29,999 nucleotides of DNA from Silene noctiflora (Eukaryota > Streptophyta > Magnoliopsida > Caryophyllales > Caryophyllaceae): positions 40,461 to 70,459 of the forward strand of contig VHZZ01002738.1 in assembly GCA_009801015.1 (NCBI GenBank), in the 5' to 3' direction. Below, piece by piece: positions 1 through 9,914 of this stretch (position 1 is its first letter; each line of letters starts with the position of its first letter). The position numbers and the translations under genes were made by a program. The notes beneath the pieces were generated by a model. It did not search any database. It saw only the letters and a program-made list of their open reading frames with translations, and was not told the DNA's origin.

Positions 1-637
1 TGGTGTTGGCTATTACTTTTTGGCCGTGCTAACAACATATGCAAAGCTAGCTGAAGCGCAACTTTCGCTTTAAAACAATTTGGTTTGCCTTTAACGATGC
101 AACATTAGTTTACATAACAAAGCTATGGTTGCTATTTACAATTTTTAAAAAATTTCACGCAGTTGGATAGCCGCACATTAAATGTCCATATCTCCTAACC
201 AATGAAACGATCAAATTGTCCGAGGTAACCCCAAACGAGTTTTAATGAGGTCTTATCTGGATATAGGGGCTGCCGAGCATGAAGAATAGAAAGAGAACCA
301 CACGGGAGCGTATAACCATTGATTAGTTTGGTGCTTATCGTCTGGCGCTACCGGTGAACAATCGCAAACTGTAAAATACGTTAAAATTAAAAAAAAAAAA
401 AAGGGTCGCGCTATATTGTGAAAAATCCAAAAAGAGCATAATACAAACTCTAGCAACTTGCATTAAGCCCATCACATAGTACACATATTTGGCCCCAAGA
501 TATATGCAAGTTGCCTACTGTTTATCCACACTCTCAGTCAAAGATTTCCCCAGTATTCTATGTGATGTGTTAGTTGCCCTACCTTGTACTTCTGCTGATT
601 TCATGGAGATGTCTCTATTTTCAGCCTTACGTTTGCT
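1..637. other. no gene recognised
   Basis: AT-rich sequence. The only open frame of any size, on the minus strand at 253-456, is a hydrophobic low-complexity translation over a T-run and resembles no known protein. No RNA gene or transposon end was recognised. Confidence 0.5.
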
Positions 638-646
638 TATAAATAG
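638..646 (+). promoter_or_regulatory. TATA-box candidate
   Basis: TATAAATAG is followed by a CT/A-rich leader-like stretch. It lies on the same strand as the open frame at 1407-2216 and could be its core promoter, with a spliced 5' leader between. This rests on motif and position only. Confidence 0.35.
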
Positions 647-976
647 AAAGGGGCCATTATTGTAGTCATTCTATTTACAACTCTTCTTTCCATCTAAATA
701 AAACAATTCTTGTATAGATAGGCTGTTTTTTTCAATCAGATTTGCGCTTAATTTGCTTTGCACACAGTGATAAAACTGCGTGACAGGTTACCAAATGCTT
801 GTTGACGACATGTCAACCATTTTGAAGTGAAGTTGACATTCTATAAACGTGGACATAACTATGACTACGTAGATCATCTATTTGAAGCGTATCAAATATA
901 ACAACCAAATCATAATACTACTCAACTACCCCAAAAACAGGAACGATCTGCACTTCACACAAACAAGTAGTTATAA

Positions 977-1031
977 CTGTTCATTCGAGCAATTCCCAGT
1001 GGCGTAATCAATAAGATCAACGATGAAACAG
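977..1031 (+). other. candidate upstream coding exon of the 1407-2216 gene
   Basis: From 977 to 1031 a frame of 18 codons plus one base is open and ends at CAG/GTATGG, a good donor. The acceptor TGCAG/GA at 1416 is preceded by CTAAT, a plausible branch point, in TTCTAATGAATGAATGCAG. Joining 1031 to 1417 keeps the reading frame of the large downstream ORF (..NDETG-ENHNN..). If this intron is real, the ATG at 1407 lies in intron and the true start is upstream. An earlier exon would be needed because this piece has no in-frame ATG. Confidence 0.4.
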
Positions 1032-1406
1032 GTATGGCTTTGTAATATTCATATTTACATTTAATTGCAGAAAAAATAGTAAATAAAATTCATAGGAACA
1101 TTTCTACACAATAACGATAACGTTTCATCTGCTCATACAGTTTTACTTGTAATGAAAATCAACTCCATAAGAAGTAGGTCACAAATTTCAGGTGTGCAGC
1201 GGGCAAAAAGCCTACTATTAATTGCACAATTATGAAAGCCAAACTATTCAACAAAAAATGTAAGGGTAGGTTTAATTATAGAGTTAATCCACTAACTAAA
1301 AAAGGACATTTTTACAAACACATAAGATAAGAGAGTTACCAGATTAGTCAATGTTACTTTTGGCTTAAAGAAATAGGAAATTCAATATATGTAACTGTTC
1401 TAATGA

Positions 1407-2216
1407 ATGAATGCAGGAGAGAACCACAACAACTGTGACAAACGCGATCCAATTTCAACCACTGCTACTGACAATGACGGAATGTCTAGAAATACCACCA
1501 CACCAGAATACATGGTATTGGATCAGGCAACAAACACAACTAAAGTTATTGTTAGGTCCTTCCACAACTCAATTGAGGGAGAATACATAGGCAAGCCATC
1601 AGCAACAATCGCAGATTCGTTCAACAAAGCAACAAAGATAGCTATACAAGATTTGATAACAGAACATGATATTTACGTCAAAGATGTTACAGCAGGGAGG
1701 ATTGAAACTCGTACCAGATTCACAAGCCCATGGCGCTTGAAAAGAAAAGAACTTGAACATTCCATAAAGGGACTTGCCAAACTAAAACTACCGGAGGAAT
1801 TTATGCCTCATGAGATAAGCCATATGCATTCCGTGGCTATAAATTTCATAAAAGCATTGGAAACAGTCATAAGTGAACTGCCTATACAATGTTCAGCTAT
1901 TCAAGTTGTTGAGCACATCCCAACAAATTTCACAGCATGGATGACTATTACACATAACAACGACGTGAATGGTTTTACATCTAGCTTTAGTAAGACAACT
2001 GCAAACTTAGCAGAAGTTCAACAAGGCCTGGCCGCAGAGGTTATCCACTATTTAGTGCCTATATACAACATTAATATAATAGTTGCTAACTACGTGGAAA
2101 GTTACCCGGAAATAGAGACAATGGTTGCACAAAACATAAAGAAGAGGTGTCTGAAAATGCAAGAAAGCATAGCTAACAAAGACTCGAAGAAGGAATTAGG
2201 CACAAGCACCAACTAA
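1407..2216 (+). CDS. uncharacterised 269-aa protein with two similar alpha/beta segments
   Basis: This is the longest open frame in the window and I do not recognise the family. After a polar, Asn/Thr-rich N-terminus (residues 1-35) come two segments of similar layout, at about 44-95 and 175-228. Each has a beta-like strand (KVIVRSF; WMTITH), a Gly-containing turn, an Ala-rich helix ending in AIQDL or EVIHYL, and a strand after an aromatic residue (IYVKDV; YNINIIVANY). This arrangement recalls the divergent dsRNA-binding-like fold seen in plant proteins of unknown function, but that is an inference. A basic, Leu-rich linker (107-160) separates the segments and the C-terminus is Lys-rich. The start is uncertain: ATGs at 1403, 1407 and 1411 sit beside a probable splice acceptor at 1416, so the protein may begin in an upstream exon. 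The length and clean frame suggest a real gene or a recent retrocopy. Confidence 0.6.
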   Translation: MNAGENHNNCDKRDPISTTATDNDGMSRNTTTPEYMVLDQATNTTKVIVRSFHNSIEGEYIGKPSATIADSFNKATKIAIQDLITEHDIYVKDVTAGRIETRTRFTSPWRLKRKELEHSIKGLAKLKLPEEFMPHEISHMHSVAINFIKALETVISELPIQCSAIQVVEHIPTNFTAWMTITHNNDVNGFTSSFSKTTANLAEVQQGLAAEVIHYLVPIYNINIIVANYVESYPEIETMVAQNIKKRCLKMQESIANKDSKKELGTSTN

Positions 2217-2240
2217 CAAAAGCCATAGGCCTGGAACTAC

Positions 2241-2492
2241 GACCAATTCGAAAGAATGAAAGCTACAATTTCTAGAATTACAACTTCGAATTGGGAAACA
2301 GTCATATTTTGTTGTTGCTTTTAGTAGCGCTTTCGACTTGTAAATTAGACTGCCATGCTCTTTTGTGACCAATTCGAAAGAATGGAAGCTACAATTTCTA
2401 GAATGACAACTTCGAATTGGGAAGCAGTCATATTTTGTTATTGCTATTAGTGGCGCTTTGGACTTGTAAATTAGACTGCCATGCTCTTTTGT
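2241..2492 (+). repeat. two 126-bp direct repeats, each with a 10-bp inverted repeat
   Basis: Copy 1 (2241-2366) and copy 2 (2367-2492) are adjacent and differ at only a few positions. Each contains CCAATTCGAA (2243-2252; 2369-2378) and its exact reverse complement TTCGAATTGG (2285-2294; 2411-2420), about 32 bases apart, able to form a stem-loop. They begin 24 bases after the stop codon of the 269-aa ORF and so probably lie in its 3'UTR. Confidence 0.9.
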
Positions 2493-3578
2493 GAAGACTA
2501 TGTAAGCGAAAAAGTGGCAGCCTCAATTGCTACATCAATAAAAAAAAAAATTTCTTCTGTTGCCTTTAATATCATAATTCTATTACTAAATAAGATACAT
2601 CACAACAATGACTACAAACATGAAGTTCAGAAAATTCATGAAAAGCGTCAGCGTTGACGTAAAATCAATAAACAACTTCTTCAGCTTAATGATATCTTCA
2701 TTCTTCACTCCAGCACTAATAGCAGCTTCATTTTCAAACTCATGTGAACCGCGGCTTTGAATATTGGCACAAAATTAAATGGAATTTTAGAGAAAAGAAA
2801 TTTGCAACGTAAGAAATTAAATGGAATTTTAGAGGGAACGAATTGGCAACGGAAGTTGCTGAGGTATTTCACAATAAAACTCATATGTGAAGTTGAATGT
2901 AAACATTTGAAAACAAAAAAAAATTGAACAAAATTACCAACAATATCATAAAAAGGTCCTTGGCCGTTGGTCTGCACACAAATCCTTCTTTAAAGTCTCG
3001 AAGGATAAGCAAAATCAAACACAAAAAATAATAACCATATTTGTTGGCTGCTTCACCATTAACAGAGTTGACAATACTAACAAAAATTCTCAAGTATATT
3101 AACAACAAAGTTTAGGGGCTATGTAATACGAAAGTGGAAGGATTAGTACCACTATCAACAATCGAATTAACAAAGTTGAAATCTTTCCATAAATAACCGC
3201 TTTTCTTTTGTTACCAGAGGTTCCATGATCGTAGATTCGTAGAAGTAGCGTGGTGTTCTATTGTGTTATGTTTTCGTTCATATACGACTTTAAATAAACA
3301 AACATACGCAATCGCAAAATAATTCAAAACCAATGGAGCACAGCAAAAGAATGGAGATAAAGTAGCATTGTGAAACAACTGAAAGCGGGGAATGGACCAA
3401 CATTTGCAATAAAAAATGAACAACCGAATCAATAACTTCAACGAAATTACAAATACAAATACAAAGCACAAAGTAACAATAATGAAAATATCGGTATCAC
3501 CATTAAAACAAAACCCCCCCAAAAAATAAAACAAAAATAGACATTATTAATCGTTTATTACGGAACTACGACGACATT
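2493..3578. other. no gene recognised; AT-rich
   Basis: An AATAAA followed by an A-run near 2537-2550 could be the poly(A) site of the upstream gene. Minus-strand frames at 2705-2977, 2881-3108 and 3211-3534 are hydrophobic, compositionally biased translations without recognisable domains and are not called. Confidence 0.5.
2772..2855. repeat. 42-bp tandem repeat, two copies
   Basis: The sequence starting AAATTAAATGGAATTTTAGA occurs at 2772 and again at 2814, followed in both by a similar GCAACG-containing stretch. The period of 42 is a multiple of three, so the opposite strand translates as a repeated SKIPFNF, but nothing else supports coding. Confidence 0.75.
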
Positions 3579-4052
3579 TTATCGAGGCAATGCACAAAGT
3601 GCAATATTGATACAACTATGGATGCGAACATCATCTTCTTCAGCGAGGGCCCTCGCTGCATATTTCAGTGCATAGTTAACTTTCCTGAAAGATGGAAGGT
3701 AGTTGAAGTATTGCCCGTCACGATTAGACACGACCCAGAGGTATGACCCTTGTTCGGGTTTGTATCTGCCAAACCATCCATTGCCGCCACGACCAAAATG
3801 CTTGAACTTCTCGGTCAACTTAAAAGCACTTCAGGCAGACGCGTCGTCGTACCCAAATTCAATACGTACAACTCCAAGAAAATTAGACGTGCGACTACAA
3901 ATAACAGAGCTTATGGCTTCAATAGAATAACCTTCTTCAATGACGGTGTCACCAAGTTTTGACAAATCACTGCAAACATACCGACCATCCTCCATATAAC
4001 CAGACACATGTGTTAAGATACATGTGTAGGGATAAACGTATTGCTTTGCCAT
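3579..4052 (-). pseudogene. XS-domain protein (SGS3/IDN2/FDM-like), broken by an in-frame TGA
   Basis: Two open stretches on the minus strand (4115-3834 and 3830-3579) are in the same frame, separated only by a TGA at 3833-3831. Read through, they give an XS-domain pattern: a Pro/aromatic N-terminal strand (YPYTCILTH), an acidic-Gly-Arg motif (EDGRYV), KLGD, a hydrophobic core with GVVRIEF, then AFKLTEKF, a conserved Trp (GNGWFGRY), and YLWVVSNRDGQYF, matching the family's lyGWva..Dy block. XS domains bind dsRNA in small-RNA pathways (SGS3 in siRNA amplification, IDN2/FDM in RNA-directed DNA methylation). The proposed start MAKQ is at 4052; the frame is open to 4115 but upstream residues look random. 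No zf-XS or XH domain or coiled coil is present, so even a repaired frame would be an isolated XS module of about 157 residues. It could be a pseudogene, a sequencing error, or a stop-containing allele. Confidence 0.6.
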
Positions 4053-4115
4053 CAATTTTTTTTTTCTTATTTCAAACCAACCACCTAAAACATACATTAT
4101 ACAGTGAGGAACCAA

Positions 4116-4454
4116 GCAATGTGTATAGCCAAGGATGTTTGAACGTTTGCAGTTTCATAGAATGCATTTAACATTGCAATGAATTGAAAGTAAAACATTA
4201 TTCAATGTAAAAAACGGTTACACTAATGGCAATAAATGTTCATACATTTACGTAAATGGAAAAAAAACGTAATTTATTTTCGTAGCACATTTTTTACTCA
4301 TTTCAGTACATTTTGTGCATTACTTTCCATTTGCGTACCCTTCGCACCAAAACACTTTAAACCGTAATTCTCTCTATTGCTAACCTTCATCATGTTTGAA
4401 TAGACAAATTTGTTCAATTATGGATCGATAATTAGAGTCAAAACAAATGTCTAA
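4116..4454. other. no gene recognised
   Basis: AT-rich DNA upstream of the XS-like fragment. A promoter for it could lie here but no convincing core element was identified on the minus strand. Confidence 0.4.
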
Positions 4455-5271
4455 TCTATAAATTGCATGATTATAAATCAAATTAGTGTTATCTTTTTGG
4501 ATTTTTTTCAATTAGGGTTTGTGTTTATCAAAAACAATTATTGTATGACCATTGGTTGTTTGGTGGTGGTAGAATGTCGGTTTTGGGGGAGGAGGGCAGA
4601 GGGAGAGCGTTGGCATCAAGGGCGGCGTCCTAGGTGTTGCCACCGGCGAAGAGGCGGGTTACAGGTCCAAGGCGTTGCATCAAGGGCGGCATTTTCAAAT
4701 GATGAGGGGAGAGAGGTGGTGGCTCGGCGTGGTGGTCGGGCGGTTGGAGAGGGTTCGACGGTGGGGTTAGGGGCTGGGTAGTGGACCGGTGGTTGGACTT
4801 GGTGGTGTGATGGGTTATGTACCTACATCAGTTGGTGATCCCCCCGTTTTTTTACATTCAAGAGGAAATGAGAAGGGTAGATTGGTCATAAGTGTACTAA
4901 GATGAGTAAAATGTGTACTGCGAAAATCAACAAAAAAAAAAAACAGTGTTATCTATAAACATTGAATGTAATTACTATCACAAAATACAAAACATCCTCA
5001 AATTAAGCACCGAATAAAACAAATATACATGGGAACACTACAACGAAATAATAAAGGAAATAAAATATAACATAACAATGAGTTTTAAACGCATTTTTCA
5101 AAATCAAAAAGATAAACGAACCCACAAAATCTAAATTAAAAAATAATACAAAACAACGATATATAACCTATTTCAAACATAAACGAACAAAATAGCAACG
5201 ACATAGACAAACGATAACAGATACATAGAATACGAAAACATCGCGCCCATTAGAGCGCGGACGACCACTAG
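4455..5271 (+). mobile_element. candidate non-autonomous Helitron (3' end clear, 5' end tentative)
   Basis: The right end has the Helitron signature: a GC-rich hairpin (CGCGC 5242-5246 with GCGCG 5255-5259) about eight bases before CTAG (5268-5271), followed by T. The preceding A-rich, Lys/Asn-codon-like tract is typical of plant non-autonomous Helitrons. A possible 5' end is A/TCTATAAATTGC at 4454/4455, chosen only because it begins with TC after an A. No Rep/helicase gene is present. The GGTGG/GGCG-rich tract at 4560-4800 inside it translates as Arg/Gly-rich low complexity and is not called a gene. Confidence 0.45.
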
Positions 5272-5401
5272 TTTAAATAAGTGAGGATAAAACTTGACAT
5301 TAAGTATCTTATTTTAATTTCTCACCCAAACCCATGTTCTAATCAATCTCTTTCGACAACTCATTTATCGTCTAAAGAACATCGTTCACCTCAAATAATG
5401 T

Positions 5402-5472
5402 CCAAATACCAAGGACACGCGTTAGACACGTGCCCAAATACCATGGACACGCGTCAGACACGTGCCCAAATA
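5402..5472. repeat. 32-bp tandem repeat with ACACGTGCC cores
   Basis: Two copies (5402-5433, 5434-5465) of a unit beginning CCAAATACCA and containing GACACGCGT and AGACACGTGC, plus a partial third unit. Related CGACACG/GACACG words continue to about 5560. This wording is common in dispersed plant repeats; the CACGTG cores resemble G-boxes but nothing indicates promoter use. Confidence 0.75.
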
Positions 5473-5559
5473 AATGAAGAAAGTTAGACACGGCTTTATA
5501 GGCGTCCGACACGTTTAGGCGCGTGCCCGGCGAGTCTTGGTGTCGAACACGGGACGGCT

Positions 5560-6015
5560 AGTTAAGAGGAGTGTCCATACTACCTATATGCATTAATATG
5601 AAAATTAATTTTTTTTAGTATATCCTTTTCAGCGTAAGTTAAAGAGTTAGTCCACGAGTTAATAATATAAGAACTTTTTTTTATATACATATATACATTC
5701 TAATTGTACTCATAATTTTATAAATTAACCGATCTTGGCCTGACTGAATCGAAGACCAAAATTTCAAAAATTAAGGACCGACTACTACTCCCCCTAAATA
5801 AATTTCCGTGTTTGGTTTAAATCAAATGGTCTAATTTAGTCCATTTTTCCATCCAAACCTAAGCTAACTCACCCCTAAACATCGTTCCACCGAGCAATGG
5901 TTTCGGTATCATATGTCATTCTCTCATTAGCAATTGTTGTTCCCATGCAGATTAAACTTTCTTGATAGGTCTATCTTGAAAGCGTATTCTCGGCCAATAA
6001 AACATCGAGCTCTTG
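5560..6015. other. no gene recognised
   Basis: AT-rich intergenic sequence without an ORF, RNA gene or recognisable transposon end. Confidence 0.4.
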
Positions 6016-6545
6016 AGAGGTGGCAATCGGGTTGTTTAGGTCGGGTCTAGTCAGGTTGGTTCAGGTCCTAGCAGGTCATTATCAGATTCATTTTTCTGTC
6101 GGGTAATTTTAATAATTTGTTGGGTTTAGGTCGGGTTTTTGCTTGATTTGGCTCATCAATTCATTGTCAATCGAATTTTTCCGATCACCTTACTAGTTTA
6201 AGTTCAATTATGGTCTTTATTTAGCGAAGTTATAAGGGTTGGTTAAGTTTAAATATTTTATAGAAGCTGTTCATAATGTCCGTTTTATTTTGGTCTTTAT
6301 GCCTTGACATTTTGTTTATGCCGAGGTTGGTTAATGTCATCTTTCGGATTAGGTTAGCTTTTTGGTCAATTTCGGGTTATCTTTCGAGTCGGGCCGGATT
6401 AAAGCATGTATCTGGTCGACTCGGGTTTTGTTTTCTGATCGGCCTTAATCGGGTTTTGTTCAGTTATGGGTCCCGATGGATCGGGTCAAGTCGGTTTCAG
6501 TTTTAGCATTTTTGGGTCAGGTTTGGATCAGGTCGATGAGACTCG
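6016..6545. repeat. CGGGTT/GGGTC-rich dispersed repeat tract
   Basis: Irregularly spaced CGGGTT, TCGGGT and GGGTC words, starting GGTGGCAATCGGGTTG and ending near TTGGGTCAGGTTTGG. Similar wording recurs at 25683-25770 and, in the opposite orientation, at 28318-28412. It is a common feature of dispersed plant repeats. The open frame at 6276-6506 over it is incidental. Confidence 0.6.
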
Positions 6546-7231
6546 CCAGCGGGCGCTTTTAGAATGTAGTCCATCAAATCAATTTTTAATATTATGACAC
6601 CCTCTGATCTATGGGGAAGAAATGATTTATGTATTTTTGTGCTGGAGAGCAAACAAATGCACCTTTCCATCCCCACCCTGAAGAACAAGGGTGATTTTAG
6701 GGGCAACTGGGCAAGGAAATTACTCTTGTGTCCTGAGGAGTGTATCTCAGATTTGGTAAATCCTCAAGAATTATGGTCTAATATGAATGTGGAAAACAAG
6801 AGTACTCCCAACTATTTGAATTTTGATCAGAGGGGGCTCATATGGTCAATGCGCTTTGTAGGCTAGATATGTGCCTAATTCTATACTGCGTCCAATACGG
6901 CACAAGCCTAGACGCGCTCCATTTCAAAGGAGTGATTTGAATTCCGGCTGCATAGAGTTTGACGGAGCTTCTTTTTTATTGCATGCAAATGACCTCCTTG
7001 GATTCATCTTCAATTCCCACCTTCCTATAAACTAAACTTGCGATGGGTCACTTCCGCCTTGGATTTGCCCATATGTGTTTTAATATAGTTCGATGTGAGT
7101 TCTTCGGTGTGATGACATTTTGTGTCGCAATTAATATAGTGTTTGGGTTACTACAAATCTCATTCAAGGCGTCGGGGTTATGTTAAGGGAGTATATATAA
7201 TCTTCAACATTTTGGCCACGACATGACTAAC
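6546..7231. other. unidentified sequence left of the LINE insertion
   Basis: Includes a 90-codon open frame (6594-6866, +) with no family I recognise. With 9274-9430 this forms the pre-insertion locus: removing the LINE joins ..AACAGTGATGACATGGGT to GGAGAACC... The joined region has several stops in all frames I read and could be an older gene fragment or transposon. Confidence 0.4.
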
Positions 7232-7246
7232 AGTGATGACATGGGT
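7232..7246. repeat. left target-site duplication of the LINE
   Basis: AGTGATGACATGGGT, identical to 9259-9273. The first A could belong to the poly(A) in the right copy, making it 14-15 bp, a normal LINE target-site duplication. Confidence 0.85.
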
Positions 7247-9258
7247 TCGAATATTTGGATTTACCTGCTGAGATGAAAGGTTCGAAAAGGGAGTTCTTTA
7301 AGGGCATCTTTGGATAATGTTACAAATTGTATTATGTTGTGGAATGGGGTGTTCTTGTCACCGGCTCGTAGGATTACGCTTATCTCATCTGTCCTATCAA
7401 ACCTTTCTAATTATTTTCTATCGGTGTTTCGAATACCGGTAAGTGTGACAAATAAGTTAAACTCGCTTTTGTCGCATTTTTAGTGGGCGGAATGTAGGTC
7501 AGCTAAAACTATCCATTGGTGGTGTAAAAATTTTATGATTTTGCCAAAGAGTGAAGGTGGGTAGGGAATGCGAAACATTGAGTGTTTAAGCTTGCTAAAC
7601 ATGCATGGAGGTTGATTTATAATCAGGACTCGTTATTTTGTCAAGTTTTTAGGATGAAATTGTTTGGTGTAGGTATTTATCGGGAAGGTTTAACAATTCT
7701 TAAACAGCGTAAGCTATCTTGGGGCGTTCGAAGTATTCTCTATGAATTTGAATTTTTATCCCAGTATTATGATTGGAAACCGGGAAGGAATTCAGAGTTA
7801 GGTGTGTGAGACACTGGATGTGTGAATGGTATACGACCTAAACCCAAGGTAGAAATACTGAACCCAGAATACTTATCACTAAGCGACTTAAAGGTTAAGG
7901 ATCTTTATTCAAATTCAGGTAGTTGAAATGAAGATTTGATTCGGAAGTTGTTCGTTTCAGAAGATGCGGATTGAATACTTGCCATACCATGATGTCAATC
8001 ACAAGAACATGATATGGTCCTATGGTCGTATACAAAAGATGGAGGGTATTCCGTGAAAAGTGGGTATGGAGTGGCTTTTAGGGATTACTAGGAGCAACAT
8101 GGTACGGTGAAAGATAAGACAAGAATGGATGACAGACTTAAAAATTTCTGTAAGATGAAGTTGTAGCGACTTCCAGGGCCTAATACATGGAAGGTGCTTG
8201 TTTGGAGGATTGTCTCTGATACGTTATCCGTGGGGGGTGGGTTCGTGACGCGTAGGATTTTGGTGGACCCTGTGTGTAAGTTATGTTCACATGATGGAAC
8301 TGTTGTTGAGACAATGGAACATTTATTTCGTGATTGTTGTATTGCGCAGAAAGTGTGGGCTTCTTCTGACTTGGGAATCAGAACGGAGCACAATCATGAT
8401 ATTTCCCTTAATAACTGGATTATCAACTGATTGTGCTTTTTGGGAAAGATGGAGGATGGTATGGAACGTGTCATAAAATTTCTGACAGTTTTGTGGTGCT
8501 TATGGACTATTAGGAACTTAGCTACTTTTAGGGGTGACCTGTTCCACCCATCAATGTTTTTTAACCTATCGAATCAGGTGGTTCATACCACATTAATGGC
8601 TACGAGGAAGGATGGAAGTGGAATGAGTGGAGAGGTGAGTGCTGATATGGGTAATGATGGGGGAGATTGGCGTGGGATTAAAGATGGGCGGCCTTGGTTT
8701 GCTGTAGGAGGGAATAATAATTGTGGAAGGCCGAGGATTAGGTGGACGCGGGTTGGAGAAGCATCAGTAATGCAGCTATTGGATGAGTTTGTGTGGATAA
8801 TTCTCATTGTTTGGTTGATTACAATGGGATGAAGATTCGTGCTGAGACACCTTTGCAAGCAGAGGTTCTGGCAATTCGTGTTGCGGTAAGCTGGGCTAAA
8901 AATCGGGGAGTTTTTCATTTGGAGGCGTCGTNTGATTGTCTTCAGGCTATCACTCAAGTGGCTTGGTTGATTACAATGGGATGAAGATTCGTGCTGAGAC
9001 ACCTTTGCAAGCAGAGGTTCTGGCAATTCGTGCTNNGGTAAGCTGGGCTAAAAATCGGGGAGTTTTTCATTTGGAGGCGTCGTCTGATTGTCTTCAGGCT
9101 ATCACTCAAGTGGCTGGAGTGGAAAGTGAACACCATCTCATTAGAGGTATATTTCTACAACTTTAAATATAGATGCTCATGGCATTGCACAACAGGGCAT
9201 GAGAATGTAGTGTAGGACGCCTTTCTTTATTGCTGCCAAAAAGCAAAAAAAAAAAAAA
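7247..9258 (+). mobile_element. 5'-truncated, decayed non-LTR retrotransposon (plant L1-type LINE)
   Basis: The element begins inside the reverse-transcriptase C-terminal region (KGSLRASL..NVTNCIMLWNG..LSPARRITLISSVLSN) and continues through the conserved WPKSEGGLGMRN-like block about 7540-7590, the YSVKSGYGVAF segment near 8050, a zf-RVT domain (8194-8430; CKLC...EHLFRDC) and an RNase H-like domain (QAEVLAIR.AVSWA...; 8793-9166). It ends in an A-run at 9245-9259. The 15-bp target-site duplication on both sides confirms target-primed insertion and truncation. Stops interrupt it (F*WA near 7480, GG*GMR near 7562, DY*EQ near 8088, KL*RL near 8165), along with frame changes, so it is dead. Apurinic endonuclease and the catalytic RT core are absent. 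Confidence 0.9.
8811..9114. repeat. 152-bp tandem duplication containing ambiguous bases
   Basis: Units 8811-8962 and 8963-9114 are nearly identical copies of the LINE RNase H region, meeting exactly end to end. Unit 1 has an N at 8932 and unit 2 has NN at 9035-9036. The period is not a multiple of three, so the second copy shifts the frame. This could be a real duplication or a collapsed/overlapped contig join. Confidence 0.9.
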
Positions 9259-9273
9259 AGTGATGACATGGGT
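9259..9273. repeat. right target-site duplication of the LINE
   Basis: AGTGATGACATGGGT directly follows the A-run and repeats 7232-7246. Confidence 0.85.
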
Positions 9274-9779
9274 GGAGAACCATTTACCAAGCACCTACCG
9301 GTTTCTTATGGGTAGGACATTCATCTTTGACCCGGGTGGCATTGACGACTCTCTCAAAGAGAACCTTGGTGTACAAGAATTGTAGCTTATGAGGTGCCTA
9401 AGGTTAGAACAATGCTGAAATAGAAGGCATGTATGTTACTAGAGAGTCGGATCATCGGGTCTGTGATATATATATATATCAGCCACCTTTTAACATAGGT
9501 CTCAATTCCAGGAAATGGAACAGAATTCAGCTTTCAAATCCTTTGCAAACGAGTTTCAAAGGAAAACCAAACAGGTCCATGAATCAATCCAATTATTCCC
9601 TAAACGATTTAATTATGCATTTTTCAATTTTCTGCGGAAAATGCAAGGGCAGAAAAAAAAAGCTGGTATTTTAGATTCCAATTGACAGTATAGTGAGCTA
9701 CCCAGAAAACAGAACTCTCCAATCCAAAATATGCGCTGTGAGGTCTATAGATGATGTAGCGAAATTTTTTTCCTACCAC
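9274..9779. other. LINE right flank and region downstream of the HUB1-like gene
   Basis: Contains a short AT dinucleotide run near 9467-9478 and the presumed 3'UTR of the minus-strand HUB1-like gene next to 9780. No separate gene was recognised; the open frame at 9429-9674 is AT-rich and unlike known proteins. Confidence 0.4.
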
Positions 9780-9914
9780 TTAACAAATGTTAATAGGCTT
9801 AACATCGTTAGGTCCAAAGCTTGCAGCACATGAAGGGCACTTCCGATGTCCGGTCCTTAGCACTTCCTGAACACAAGGATTGCATACTTGATGGTAACAT
9901 TTTGTGATGACAAC
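9780..9914 (-). pseudogene. HUB1: HUB1-like last exon (second half of the RING)
   Basis: 45 codons including TAA at 9782-9780. It carries KCYHQVCNPC and the final KCPSC pair, giving the C-x-H-x2-C-x2-C and C-x2-C zinc ligands of a C3HC4 RING, then the HUB1-type tail. The acceptor is TTCAG before 9914. The residue after H is Q-V where Arabidopsis has L-F, a mild change at the E2-facing loop. One extra Cys precedes the stop. Confidence 0.92.

Noticed and set aside
3211..3534. 107-codon hydrophobic minus-strand frame
   Set aside because: Phe/Leu/Val-rich because of A/T composition. No domain; it lies after the stop of the XS-like fragment.
4467..4781. 104-codon Arg/Gly-rich open frame
   Set aside because: It is a translation of a GGTGG/GGCG-rich tract without domain or codon support, inside a probable Helitron.
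8583..9026. 147-codon minus-strand frame
   Set aside because: It is antisense to the LINE RNase H region and its length comes from the 152-bp duplication.
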